A stretch of DNA of 46,877 nucleotides from Odoribacter lunatus (GTDB lineage: Bacteria; Bacteroidota; Bacteroidia; Bacteroidales; Marinifilaceae), in NCBI RefSeq assembly GCF_943193135.1, contig NZ_CALPCZ010000019.1:1-46877 (forward strand). The letters are read 5' to 3'. Below are positions 26,658-35,408 of the stretch, one piece after another; position 1 is the stretch's first letter; every line of letters begins with the position of its first letter. The position numbers and the translations under genes are program-made. The notes under the pieces were generated by a model. It saw only the letters and a program-made list of their open reading frames with translations. It did no database searches and had not been told where the DNA came from.

Positions 26658-27950
26658 TCATAACTGGTTAAATTTACTCATGGCGTTAGCTTTAATATCA
26701 TCTGCAATATCAATATAGGGTTTCATCGCTTTATAATCACTATGCCCCGTCCATTTCATTACTACCTGTGCAGGAATTCCCAAAGATAAGGCATTACAAA
26801 TAAAAGTTCTGCGTCCGGCATGAGTTCCTAAAAGGGCATATTTAGGCGTAACTTCGTCAATGCGTTCATTTCCTTTGTAATAAGTTTCCCGTATCGGTTC
26901 GTCAATTCCTGCCAGTTCACCCAATTCCTTCAGATAATCGTTCATTTTCTGATTGCTGATAACAGGTAAAGCCTTATCACCTCTGAAATGGACATCTTTA
27001 TATTTTTCCAGAATAGCCCTGCTATGGTCGTTTAATTCAATGGTAAGGCTATCGGCTGTTTTTACTGTTGTAATCTCAATATGATCGGATTTCACATCAC
27101 TACGCCGGAGGTTATAAGCGTCAGAATATCTCAGACTGGTAAAACAACAAAATAAGAATACGTCACGGACACGTTCCAAATATTGTTTTGTTGGCGGTAT
27201 CTGATATTCCCTCAATTTCGACAACTCTTCCCAAGTAAGGAATATTACTTTTTTCTGCGTATTCTTTAATTTAGGTTTAAAATTCTCAAAAGTATTATCC
27301 TTACAATATCCTTTCTTTATGCACCAACGCAAAAACCATTTAAGAAAACCGATTTGCTTTCCAATGGTCACATTCCTCATACCTTTTACCTCTCGAAGAT
27401 AATTCACATAGTTCGCTAACTTAGCCTCATCAAAAGCTCCAGGAGAAAGCGCAGGATCAAAAGCCATCAAGTGATTTTTCACAACGGACATTTTTTTATA
27501 AGTCGATATTGTCCAGTTGTTTTGAATACCGCACTCTTTCACAAATTCATCATAAATTTCTACAAAAGAAACTATTCCTTTTTTATCACCTGCTAGTTCA
27601 AGATTCACAAGTTTTTTATTTTTCTCGTTAAAAAAATTCTTTACTTGCTGCGGTGTAGGGACACATCCCTGAACCTCAAACTCTTTAAAAATTTCTTGAA
27701 TATCTGTATAATATTTCAACAAATCAGCGTTAATTTCAGATGCCGTTTGTTTCAACTTATTGGTACAATTATTCTTTACCCGTTGTAATTTTTCATTCCA
27801 CTTGGCTAAATCTATCCGATATCCAGTTGTAAATTCAATCCGGTGACCGGAATAAACAACACGCATTCGAATAGGTACATTCTCAATAATAGGTTTCCCG
27901 TCTTTTTTTCGATTCTCTAAACAGAAAGTTATATTACGCTTGATATTCAT
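26658..27950 (-). CDS. Tyrosine recombinase (integrase)
   Basis: A 430-aa phage-type integrase with an N-terminal arm-binding domain, a SAM-like core-binding domain and the catalytic domain. Counting from the ATG at 27950, the catalytic residues are R274 (TSLRYSDAYNL), H377 and R380 (THAGRRTF), H403 (WTGHSDYK) and Y412 (MKPYID). The frame can begin at 27989, but those 13 codons are made of the ACACCC repeats at the element end and are more likely arm sites, so I prefer 27950. It lies beside attR and should catalyse integration at, and excision from, ssrA. Confidence 0.93.
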   Translation of the reverse strand: MNIKRNITFCLENRKKDGKPIIENVPIRMRVVYSGHRIEFTTGYRIDLAKWNEKLQRVKNNCTNKLKQTASEINADLLKYYTDIQEIFKEFEVQGCVPTPQQVKNFFNEKNKKLVNLELAGDKKGIVSFVEIYDEFVKECGIQNNWTISTYKKMSVVKNHLMAFDPALSPGAFDEAKLANYVNYLREVKGMRNVTIGKQIGFLKWFLRWCIKKGYCKDNTFENFKPKLKNTQKKVIFLTWEELSKLREYQIPPTKQYLERVRDVFLFCCFTSLRYSDAYNLRRSDVKSDHIEITTVKTADSLTIELNDHSRAILEKYKDVHFRGDKALPVISNQKMNDYLKELGELAGIDEPIRETYYKGNERIDEVTPKYALLGTHAGRRTFICNALSLGIPAQVVMKWTGHSDYKAMKPYIDIADDIKANAMSKFNQL

Positions 27951-27969
27951 AATCTGGATGTAAAAATTT

Positions 27970-27987
27970 ACACCCAAATCTACACCC
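27970..27987. repeat. Candidate integrase arm-type sites, right end
   Basis: ACACCC at 27970 and 27982, 12 nt apart with similar spacer bases, as at the left end (15716/15728). They overlap the sequence just upstream of the preferred integrase start, so integrase binding could also regulate its own gene. Confidence 0.5.
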
Positions 27988-28108
27988 ATTTTTTAATATT
28001 ACCAACGATATTTCATTTTATTTTGATTAAATATAAAATTGTAATAAACTGGTTATTAATAGATAATTAGAGTATTTGTGATATTACATGAATACAAAGA
28101 TGAGAGAG

Positions 28109-28121
28109 CCTGCTGCTCCAC
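28109..28121 (+). other. attR core
   Basis: A second copy of CCTGCTGCTCCAC, identical to the ssrA 3' end at 15669-15681. Sequence to its right is the original chromosomal flank of ssrA. Confidence 0.88.
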
Positions 28122-28155
28122 CCAAGTCTGATGAAAGACAAGGAAAGACGATGAA

Positions 28156-28192
28156 AAAATCCTGCAATTCATTAAGTTGCAGGATTTTCTTA
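28156..28192 (+). terminator. Displaced native terminator of ssrA
   Basis: AAAATCCTGCAA (28156-28167) and TTGCAGGATTTT (28177-28188) form a 12-bp stem with a T-rich tail. Joining the two att cores would put it about 35 nt after the tmRNA end, as expected for the original terminator. Confidence 0.75.
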
Positions 28193-28234
28193 TATGCAAT
28201 AAAATGAATAAAAATGAACGTTGAGAAAAGAAGT

Positions 28235-28285
28235 TTGTTGGACTTTTCGTTGGACATATAAAATCCAGTAGTCAAAGTCCAACAA
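28235..28285. repeat. GTTGGAC repeats beyond attR
   Basis: GTTGGAC occurs at 28237 and 28249 (12 nt apart), and inverted GTCCAAC at 28277. TTGTTGGACTTT and AAAGTCCAACAA also form an inverted repeat. The rest of the stretch 28193-28411 holds no gene I can support. Confidence 0.45.
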
Positions 28286-28411
28286 CTTTCATTCTTTGCA
28301 CTATTGAAAATAACAATAAAAATCATAGTAAACAATCCCACTCATAAAGTTTCAAGATACAAATTTGGAGAATAAAAAAATCCATATTACTTTTGTCGGA
28401 GATAACAAAAG

Positions 28412-28483
28412 GGCGGTATCGTCTAGGGGTTAGGACGCAAGATTCTCATTCTTGAAACTCGGGTTCGATTCCCGGTACCGCTA
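28412..28483 (+). tRNA. tRNA-Glu (anticodon CTC)
   Basis: A full cloverleaf: acceptor GGCGGTA/TACCGCT (first pair G-U), D arm GTCTAGGGGTTAGGAC, anticodon stem CAAGA/TCTTG with loop TTCTCAT (anticodon CTC), T arm with TTCGATT, discriminator A. CCA is not encoded. Identity is from the anticodon and the Glu-like D arm. Confidence 0.92.
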
Positions 28484-28485
28484 CT

Positions 28486-28516
28486 AAAAAAGGTCAGTTT
28501 TATACTGACCTTTTTT
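28486..28516. terminator. Terminator after tRNA-Glu
   Basis: AAAAAAGGTCAGT (28486-28498) and ACTGACCTTTTTT (28504-28516) form a 13-bp stem with a 5-nt loop. It is symmetric enough to serve the convergent transglycosylase operon as well. Confidence 0.88.
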
Positions 28517-28537
28517 AATTTATAGAATTTTTCGATA

Positions 28538-30076
28538 TCAAATTTTAATTTTTAATTTTTGCCCGGGCTTCAGGTCTTTCACCTGACTTTCGCTAATTCC
28601 ATTCCATTTCATTATATCCCTATTGGATACCCCCGGATATTTCTTAGCAATTGTCCAAAGATTCTCTCCACGTTTCACCGTATAGTAAATAAATTCTCCA
28701 TCTATCGTTTCTACTTGAGGCACATTGGTTTCATTGTTTGTTTTTCCCTCATACTTTGTTTCATTTGCATATTGGGCCGCATTTTGGGGAGAAACGTAAA
28801 TAACCAGTTTTTGTCCCACACGTATAGTCATCCGCTTATTAAGATTATTCCAGTATTTTAGATCGTTTAAAGATACCTTAAATTTTGCTGCAATAGTCCC
28901 CGGAACATCCCCATTTCTCACAGTATATACCAAACGAGCTTTATCCCCCGAAATTGTCGCTGCATGCGCATATCTCCGAAAACGGTCATTAGGATTGGCT
29001 ATTCTGTCACTATCATCAAAATATTTTTTACGGTTATAAGCAAATATCGTATCCTGATTATCGATAAAAACAGATACATGGTTATAAGGTAATTTCAAGG
29101 CATACGATTTTCCAAAGCCGGCAGGTATAATACCTTTATAGTATTGAGGATTTATGTTCCTCAACTCATCTGAAGAGATATCCATGTTTTGGGATATCTG
29201 CTCAAAATGCAATGCGTCATTTACCATTAAAGTATCACATAATAGGGGCAATTTAGACTCCAAAGGATAAATGTTGTGTTCCTTTGCATAGTTAAAAGCA
29301 TACATTGCTGCAATAAAAGCAGGAACATATCCCCTGGTCTCCCGCGGCAAGTGATAATAAATATCCCAATAATTCTTTTTCCCTCCTGAACGCCGAATTG
29401 CTTTATTTACATTTCCCGGTCCACAGTTGTAAGCAGCAATCACTAAAATCCAATCATCATAAATAGTATACAAATCACTTAGATAACGAACAGCAGCTTC
29501 TGTCGATTTCACAGGATCATAGCGTTCGTCAATGTATGAATTAATTTCCAACTTATATTGCCTTCCCGTATAGTACATGAATTGCCATAAACCGCAAGCT
29601 CCGACTCTTGAGCGCGCTAAAGGATTTAAAGCACTTTCAATTACCGGAAGATATTTCAGTTCAAGCGGAAGACAATTAGCTGCCAACATTTCTTCAAAAA
29701 TAGGAAAGTAATATTCACTCAATCCCAACATTGCCGCTACCTGCATTCTCTTTTTCACTACATACATTTCGATAAAATTACGTACGATATCATTGTATGA
29801 GAGCTTTATTGCAGAATGCAATGAATCTAAACGCATTAAATAGAGCGAATCACTTACCAGTCCAAACTGATTTCCCAAAATACGGGAAGAGTCACCATAT
29901 TCTATTTCCTCCTTTAATCCTTTATGCCAATACATGTATCCATTATCTATTATTCGCATAAACTCCGCAGAAATACTATCCCGTTCTAAATTCCAGCTAT
30001 TTTCCGTCTTTCCCTCATTTTGAGCCGTTACGTTTCCACACAAAAAGAGTACCCCAATAAAAATCAACAAACGCAT
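28538..30076 (-). CDS. Lytic transglycosylase with two LysM domains (MltD-like)
   Basis: A 512-aa exported enzyme that cleaves peptidoglycan glycan strands with 1,6-anhydro ring formation. Residues 1-18 are a signal peptide. The SLT domain has VIESALNPLARSRVGACGLWQFM (catalytic E147) and AAYNCGPGNVNKAI. Two LysM domains close the protein (starting RLVYTVRNGDVPGTIAAKFK and IYYTVKRGENLWTIAKKY). It is the last gene of the parA-parB-DUF5683 run, a conserved Bacteroidota order linking chromosome segregation to wall growth. Confidence 0.93.
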   Translation of the reverse strand: MRLLIFIGVLFLCGNVTAQNEGKTENSWNLERDSISAEFMRIIDNGYMYWHKGLKEEIEYGDSSRILGNQFGLVSDSLYLMRLDSLHSAIKLSYNDIVRNFIEMYVVKKRMQVAAMLGLSEYYFPIFEEMLAANCLPLELKYLPVIESALNPLARSRVGACGLWQFMYYTGRQYKLEINSYIDERYDPVKSTEAAVRYLSDLYTIYDDWILVIAAYNCGPGNVNKAIRRSGGKKNYWDIYYHLPRETRGYVPAFIAAMYAFNYAKEHNIYPLESKLPLLCDTLMVNDALHFEQISQNMDISSDELRNINPQYYKGIIPAGFGKSYALKLPYNHVSVFIDNQDTIFAYNRKKYFDDSDRIANPNDRFRRYAHAATISGDKARLVYTVRNGDVPGTIAAKFKVSLNDLKYWNNLNKRMTIRVGQKLVIYVSPQNAAQYANETKYEGKTNNETNVPQVETIDGEFIYYTVKRGENLWTIAKKYPGVSNRDIMKWNGISESQVKDLKPGQKLKIKI

Positions 30077-30088
30077 AAACTATACTCC

Positions 30089-30754
30089 TTAAAAATTTAA
30101 TGTTAAAGTTAATCCTACCATTCCTCCCGCTACCGGTGTATAAAATGAGTCAGGATGAAGATTCAATGACAAATCTTCATTTATTTCAAAGTCATAAAAA
30201 TGAGCAAATACACAAGCATCTATAATTTGAATCGCATAAATTCCTCCCATCACAATATACAATAAATCCCTATTTCGCTTAAAGTTGTTCTTCCTGTTCT
30301 TCAATTGGGTCTGGAAATTGGATTGCTGTTGAGATGTAAAATCTTCGACTCCCCCTCCGACATATACCTTTTCCCAAGAAGGTGACTCTGGATAAGGCAG
30401 CTCCGGATTTTTTGCCTTCTCTTCCAAATAACGAGAATAATCTATATATGCAGATTTATATTTTTTCAAGTTGCGACTATTCCAACTAATACCATAGACT
30501 GTCGCACCAATCCCTCCATACAGAATCGGCAATTTCCACCACTGACGATTGTAAATTTGTCCCAATCCCGGCAAGACCATCGCGTAAATAGTAGCTTTAT
30601 GAGGAGAATGAGATTTCAACTCTATATTCACCTCTTCTGTTTTTACCGTATCCGTAAGTTGCTTATCAATTATTAGCGTATCCTGAGGCATATCTACAGC
30701 AAAAACATCTGTACATTGCCACAATACGACTAAAAATAAAAACAACTTTCTCAC
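30089..30754 (-). CDS. DUF5683 protein
   Basis: A 221-aa protein with a signal peptide (to about residue 19), then the DUF5683 core: KATIYAMVLPGLGQIYNRQW, KLPILYGGIGATVYGISWNS, a charged helix with KSAYIDYSRYLEEK, and a second hydrophobic stretch (DLLYIVMGGIYAIQIIDACV). The C-terminal end looks like a beta-strand (GGMVGLTLTLNF). Probably an envelope protein; function unknown. It sits between parB and the transglycosylase with gaps of 18 and 12 nt. Confidence 0.82.
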   Translation of the reverse strand: MRKLFLFLVVLWQCTDVFAVDMPQDTLIIDKQLTDTVKTEEVNIELKSHSPHKATIYAMVLPGLGQIYNRQWWKLPILYGGIGATVYGISWNSRNLKKYKSAYIDYSRYLEEKAKNPELPYPESPSWEKVYVGGGVEDFTSQQQSNFQTQLKNRKNNFKRNRDLLYIVMGGIYAIQIIDACVFAHFYDFEINEDLSLNLHPDSFYTPVAGGMVGLTLTLNF

Positions 30755-30772
30755 GTTTTCTCTATATATTGC

Positions 30773-31666
30773 TTACCCTATTTTATCCAATAATCCGATA
30801 ATTTTTTCCAGTTCAACATCGGATTTGAATGCAATTACGATTTTACCTTTCCCCTCCGCATTTCGTTTCAATTCGACTTTTGTTTCAAAACGCCTTGAAA
30901 GATGTTGTTGTAATTCTATATAATCTCCAATTTCATCACTTTTCTTAGATGTTAGGATTTTTTCTTCTTTAGGTTCCGGTTTGGGGTTTGCCAATTCCCG
31001 CACAATTTCTTCTACTTTCCGAACAGAAAAATCATATTTCAATATCTGTTCAAAAATCATAAACTGAGTTTCCTGATCCTCTATATTTATGATGGCACGG
31101 GCATGCCCCATTGATATTTTTTTATCCTTAATTGCCAATTGAATTTGTGCCGGCAATCTCAACAGACGCAAATAATTGGAAATAGTCGCTCTATTTTTCC
31201 CAACTCTTTCGCTCAATGCATCTTGAGTAAGTTTGCATTCATCCAACAAACGCTGATAGCTAATCGCAACCTCGATTGCATTTAAATCTTCCCGCTGGAT
31301 ATTCTCAATCAATGCCAATTCCAGCAAACTCTCATCTTCTGTATTACGAATATAGGCCGGTATCGTCTCCAAACCGGCCAATTTAGAAGCCCGAAATCTT
31401 CTTTCTCCGGCTATGATTTCATATTTTCCATCAGCCTTAGCCCTCACCGTAATCGGCTGAACAATGCCAATCGATTTTATCGAAGCCGCCAATTCATTCA
31501 ATGCCGCCTCATCAAACTCTGTCCGCGGCTGAAATGGATTCGGCTGTATATCTTCAAGTTTCAAATCCAATATGGAAGCCACCGCTTCCGTTCTAGGCTT
31601 CGCATCCTCCGCAGCATCTGTTATCAAAGCTCCCAAGCCCCTTCCCAATGCACTTCTTTTCACCAT
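30773..31666 (-). CDS. parB: Chromosome-partitioning protein ParB
   Basis: A 297-aa ParB/Spo0J from the ATG at 31666 (the frame extends two codons to a TTG). The N-terminal ParA-interacting tail KRSALGRGLGALI is present, followed by the CTPase domain with NPFQPR and GERRFRASKLAG, the HTH (LSERVGKNRATISNYLRLLR) and a C-terminal dimerisation helix (VELEKIIGLLDKIG). ParB binds parS near the origin, loads clamps on DNA and acts with ParA. Directly downstream of parA. No parS site was spotted in this window by eye. Confidence 0.95.
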   Translation of the reverse strand: MVKRSALGRGLGALITDAAEDAKPRTEAVASILDLKLEDIQPNPFQPRTEFDEAALNELAASIKSIGIVQPITVRAKADGKYEIIAGERRFRASKLAGLETIPAYIRNTEDESLLELALIENIQREDLNAIEVAISYQRLLDECKLTQDALSERVGKNRATISNYLRLLRLPAQIQLAIKDKKISMGHARAIINIEDQETQFMIFEQILKYDFSVRKVEEIVRELANPKPEPKEEKILTSKKSDEIGDYIELQQHLSRRFETKVELKRNAEGKGKIVIAFKSDVELEKIIGLLDKIG

Positions 31667-31674
31667 AATCAAAA

Positions 31675-32442
31675 TTAATTATTTTTATCTATTAATTCTT
31701 TAGCAAGATTCAAATAATTTACTGAACCACGACTTTCCGCATCATATAAAATAACCGGCTGCCCATAACTCGGAGCCTCCGCCAGTTTAATACTTCGCTG
31801 AATCATTGTATCAAATACCATATCTTCAAAATGCTTTTTGACTTCTGCCGCTACTTGATTTGACAGACGCAAACGTGCATCATACATCGTCAATACAAAA
31901 CCTTCTATTTCCAGTTCCGTATTTAAGCGTTTCTGTATAATTTTGATGGTATTCAACAATTTACCTAATCCCTCCAAAGCCAAATATTCACATTGTACCG
32001 GTATAATGACTGAATTGGCTGCTGTAAGTGAGTTGACTGTTATCAGTCCCAAAGAAGGAGAACAGTCAATCAAAATATAATCATACTGATTTTCTACAGC
32101 TTTTAATATTTTCAATAGTACCTTTTCACGCTCTTCAAAATTCAGCATCTCTAACTCCGCACCTACCAAATCTATATTGGAAGGAAGTAAAAACAATCCT
32201 TCTATTTCTGTTTTTAATATCGCCTTTTCCGGATCCAATCCGTCGACAATACATTCATAAATTGTCGCATTATCCAATTCTTTCAACTCATATCCCAATC
32301 CCGAAGTTGCATTCCCCTGCGGATCCGCATCCACCAATAACACTTTCTTTTCCAAAACAGCCAAGCTTGCAGCTAAATTAACAGAAGTCGTCGTTTTTCC
32401 TACACCACCTTTTTGATTTGCAATAGCAATAATTTTAGCCAT
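31675..32442 (-). CDS. parA: Chromosome-partitioning ATPase ParA (Soj)
   Basis: A 255-aa deviant-Walker ATPase. Walker A is [13 protein letters not shown] (about residues 10-22), A' is [15 protein letters not shown] and Walker B is [12 protein letters not shown]-like ([19 protein letters not shown]). It lacks the N-terminal HTH of plasmid ParA, so it is the chromosomal Soj type. First gene of the parA-parB-DUF5683-transglycosylase operon. Confidence 0.95.
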   Translation of the reverse strand: MAKIIAIANQKGGVGKTTTSVNLAASLAVLEKKVLLVDADPQGNATSGLGYELKELDNATIYECIVDGLDPEKAILKTEIEGLFLLPSNIDLVGAELEMLNFEEREKVLLKILKAVENQYDYILIDCSPSLGLITVNSLTAANSVIIPVQCEYLALEGLGKLLNTIKIIQKRLNTELEIEGFVLTMYDARLRLSNQVAAEVKKHFEDMVFDTMIQRSIKLAEAPSYGQPVILYDAESRGSVNYLNLAKELIDKNN

Positions 32443-32617
32443 AAATTACCATTTTACGATTAGGTTGTAAAAATACACATAAAAAATAAACCATACCCGT
32501 TTTTAGCTGATTTTTTAATAACACTCCGAGCTTTTTTATTAACACATTCATTCTCTAACCGGAGATTTGAGTTCCAAAATTAATTACTATTTTTACGACA
32601 TAAAACACGAGATAAAT

Positions 32618-34660
32618 ATGTTAGACTTTATTCATTTTCTACATCCGGAATTTTTATATGGATTGTTTTTACTAGCCATTCCCATAATACTACATTTTTT
32701 CAGTTTTAAGAAATACAAAAAAATATATTTCAGTAATTTCAATTTTCTTCAAGCCTTACAACAACAGAAGAAAAACAGTTCCCGCCTAAAAAATATACTC
32801 CTGTTAGTGTTACGGCTTTTGATACTAAGTTTTATCATCATCGCTTTTGCCTATCCTTATACAACTCCCCGCAATACCCAGACTACCGATAAGGAAAAAA
32901 CACAAGTCGTTATCTACCTTGACAACTCATTTTCTATGTCCAATACCGGTTCGCACGGTACATTGCTGGAAGAAGCCAAAAAGCATTTATTTGATATTCT
33001 AAATACTTATCCCACAGGAACCAGTTTTTTTCTCCTCACCAATGACAACCAAAATTTACCTTCCTTATCGAAGGACGAAATCATTAACACATTAAGCGGA
33101 TTAAAAATCAGTCCCCAAAGCAAGTATTTATCGGAAATCTTCCGCACAACCCAGGAATTGGCCAAAGATAAAAAAACAACATTATTCCTCCTGTCTGATT
33201 TCCAATCTACCAATTGTGACTTTCAACACATTGCCCAAGATTCTTTAATCACACCGATATTTCTAATACTTCATCCAGAAAATACAAACAACCTTTATAT
33301 AAAAGATGTACAATTTGAACATCTCTTCCATCAAAAAAATCAAAACGAGAAACTTACCATTACCCTTGCCAATTCTTCTGCCCAAAACTTTAATAATATT
33401 CCGGTAACCTTAACTATCAACGGAAAGAAAAAAAACATTCATAAAGCCAATATCCCGGCACAAGGAGAAACTACCGTCGAAATCAATTACCTGAACAATG
33501 CAGAAGATTTCTGCCAGGGAGTCATCGAAATAACCGACTTACCTATTGTATTTGACAATAAATTTTTCTTCAGCTACAATCTAAAAGATAAAATAAATAT
33601 CCTGTGTATCGAACAAAATGAACACTTACCTTATTTTGAAAAACTATTTGCCGATTCAAACGCTTTCCATATTCAGTATCTTAATGTAAATCAAGCCTCC
33701 AACTTAAGATTAAACAATTACAACCTGATTATTCTTGACCGTATCGAACAATTAACTTCCGGGCTAAGCAGTGCCCTTGAAACTTATCTCAACAAAGGCG
33801 GTAATCTCTTCATTATACCTGGAGAACAGCTATCCGTAAATATTTTGAATAACCTGCTACAAAAAATTCATGCTCCTCAATTTTTACATTCAGATACTAA
33901 CACTGTCATTGAAAAAATTGAAGTTCAAGCGGATTTGTTTAAAGAGGTATTCGAAAAATTAGAACAGAATACAACGCTACCTTACATAAAGCAATTTTAT
34001 CACATTAGTCCCACAGACAAAGCAGAACAACTCCTAAGCGATAAAAAGGGAAATATTCTGTTAGCCATACAGAATTCTGGCCACGGAAAACTTTACATAT
34101 CAACATTCAGTTTTGCTCCGGACAATAGCGACATGGTGTATCACCCACTTTTTGTCCCTATCATGGTAAACATGTCATACAATTTAAATTCCAATCTGAA
34201 TACCTCGTGGTTTCTAAACTCAAATAAACAACTCTACCTCCAACCTTATCAATCAGATAACGATAACCACATTTTCGTACGCAACGAAAACAATACCGTC
34301 GAATTCATACCTGAAATACGAAAAGATTTCAGTGGCAACCTAATCATGGTAAATACGAAAGAATTAAAGGAGGCCGGACTATACAACGTTATCCGCGACA
34401 ATCATACCATTGATATAATAGCGTGCAATTACGACCGCAGCGAATCACAAATGCAATTCTGTCACAGTGAGGAAATACAAAAACATTTTCCGGAAGCCCG
34501 AACCGAAGAAATCAAAACCACACAATTCGACCACAACAGTGAATTAATAAAAGAAATCGTTTTGCAAGACAATAACCACTATTTTGCTAGTTGGTTCATA
34601 TTATTAGCACTCCTAACCCTTTTAGCCGAACAATGGATATGGAAAAGAAAATTAATGTAG
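32618..34660 (+). CDS. BatA-domain membrane protein
   Basis: A 680-aa protein from the ATG at 32618 (an upstream TTG at 32567 is less likely). The N-terminal region is the BatA domain: FLHPEFLYGLFLLAIPIILH, then a basic stretch FFSFKKYKKIYFSNF and a second segment LLLVLRLLILSFIIIAFAYP. A von Willebrand A-like part follows (VVIYLDNSFSMSNTG, a DxSxS MIDAS-like motif), then a Rossmann/glutaminase-like region, and a final membrane helix near the C terminus. Inner-membrane, mostly periplasmic; exact role unknown. Its end overlaps the next gene. Confidence 0.83.
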   Translation: MLDFIHFLHPEFLYGLFLLAIPIILHFFSFKKYKKIYFSNFNFLQALQQQKKNSSRLKNILLLVLRLLILSFIIIAFAYPYTTPRNTQTTDKEKTQVVIYLDNSFSMSNTGSHGTLLEEAKKHLFDILNTYPTGTSFFLLTNDNQNLPSLSKDEIINTLSGLKISPQSKYLSEIFRTTQELAKDKKTTLFLLSDFQSTNCDFQHIAQDSLITPIFLILHPENTNNLYIKDVQFEHLFHQKNQNEKLTITLANSSAQNFNNIPVTLTINGKKKNIHKANIPAQGETTVEINYLNNAEDFCQGVIEITDLPIVFDNKFFFSYNLKDKINILCIEQNEHLPYFEKLFADSNAFHIQYLNVNQASNLRLNNYNLIILDRIEQLTSGLSSALETYLNKGGNLFIIPGEQLSVNILNNLLQKIHAPQFLHSDTNTVIEKIEVQADLFKEVFEKLEQNTTLPYIKQFYHISPTDKAEQLLSDKKGNILLAIQNSGHGKLYISTFSFAPDNSDMVYHPLFVPIMVNMSYNLNSNLNTSWFLNSNKQLYLQPYQSDNDNHIFVRNENNTVEFIPEIRKDFSGNLIMVNTKELKEAGLYNVIRDNHTIDIIACNYDRSESQMQFCHSEEIQKHFPEARTEEIKTTQFDHNSELIKEIVLQDNNHYFASWFILLALLTLLAEQWIWKRKLM

Positions 34661-35355
34661 CGGAAGAAATAAAAGCCGAGCTGGAAGCTCTTGGCTCTCC
34701 GGAAAAAGCATTACATCTTTCCCGCTTCTTTAAAACAGGCAAAGGAGAATACGGAGAAGGGGATCAATTTCTCGGGGTCAAAGTCCCCGAACAAAGAAGT
34801 ATCGCCAAGAAATATGCCTATGCGGGAATGGATGCTATCAAGGATTTAATAAGCTCCCCTTTCCACGAGCACCGTCTCACAGCTTTATTCATTCTTATAC
34901 AGAAATACCAAAAAAGCAAAACTACGACGGAAAAAGAAAATTACATCCGATTTTATTTAAGCCATACACACTTTATTAATAACTGGGATTTAGTCGATTT
35001 ATCCTGCTATATATTATTAGGACACTGGTTGCAAGACAAAGAACATACACTTCTTTATCAATTGGCTGACAGTTCCAATTTATGGGAACAGCGTATTGCC
35101 ATCGTAAGTTGCATGTATTTTGTTAGACAGGGGAATTTCCAAACCTGTCTGGCTATCGCCGACAAACTTCTTCTTCATCCTCATGACCTAATACACAAAG
35201 CTACCGGTTGGTTACTCCGGGAAATCGGGAAAAAAGACAAAAATACACTTGTCGATTTTTTACACGCCCATTACCTCCAAATGCCTCGTACCACATTACG
35301 ATATGCCATAGAGCGCTTCCCAGAAGAGGAACGTAAAAAATGGCTGAAACGCTAA
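34639..35355 (+). CDS. AlkD-like DNA alkylation repair protein
   Basis: A HEAT-repeat-like helical protein of 238 aa. The family signature FINNWDLVDLSCYILLGHWL (NNWDxVD) and ATGWLLREIGKKD are clear, and the last helix RTTLRYAIERFPEEERKKWL is typical. AlkD glycosylases remove N3- and N7-alkylated purines. The start is uncertain: ATGs at 34633 and 34639 both overlap the preceding gene by about 25 nt, suggesting coupled translation. Confidence 0.87.
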   Translation: MEKKINVAEEIKAELEALGSPEKALHLSRFFKTGKGEYGEGDQFLGVKVPEQRSIAKKYAYAGMDAIKDLISSPFHEHRLTALFILIQKYQKSKTTTEKENYIRFYLSHTHFINNWDLVDLSCYILLGHWLQDKEHTLLYQLADSSNLWEQRIAIVSCMYFVRQGNFQTCLAIADKLLLHPHDLIHKATGWLLREIGKKDKNTLVDFLHAHYLQMPRTTLRYAIERFPEEERKKWLKR

Positions 35356-35377
35356 TTTCATAAACCAACAAAAATAA

Positions 35378-35385
35378 TATCTTTG
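35378..35385 (+). promoter_or_regulatory. -7 box of the ABC-F/tilS operon
   Basis: TATCTTTG fits TAnnTTTG and lies 23 nt before the start codon, downstream of the AlkD-like gene. Confidence 0.55.
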
Positions 35386-35408
35386 CGAATGACAAATAAC
35401 ATTCGTCT

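Larger units (their letters stand above)
15669..28121. mobile_element. Mobilizable integrated element in the ssrA 3' end
   Basis: A 13-bp direct repeat (CCTGCTGCTCCAC) bounds the region at 15669-15681 and 28109-28121; the unit is 12,440 bp. Inside are a tyrosine integrase next to the right end, a DUF3853-type protein, an AAA ATPase, a TOPRIM primase, an oriT-like region and a MobV relaxase, the usual backbone of Bacteroidota mobilizable islands. No conjugation (tra) genes are present, so transfer would need a helper. The cargo comprises a nuclease-NTPase gene, an XRE/SymE cassette and a DUF1016 gene pair. Confidence 0.9.

Noticed and set aside
28084-28341. An 85-codon minus-strand frame across attR
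   Set aside because: It reads through the att core, the native ssrA terminator and the GTTGGAC repeats, so it is better explained by those sites.
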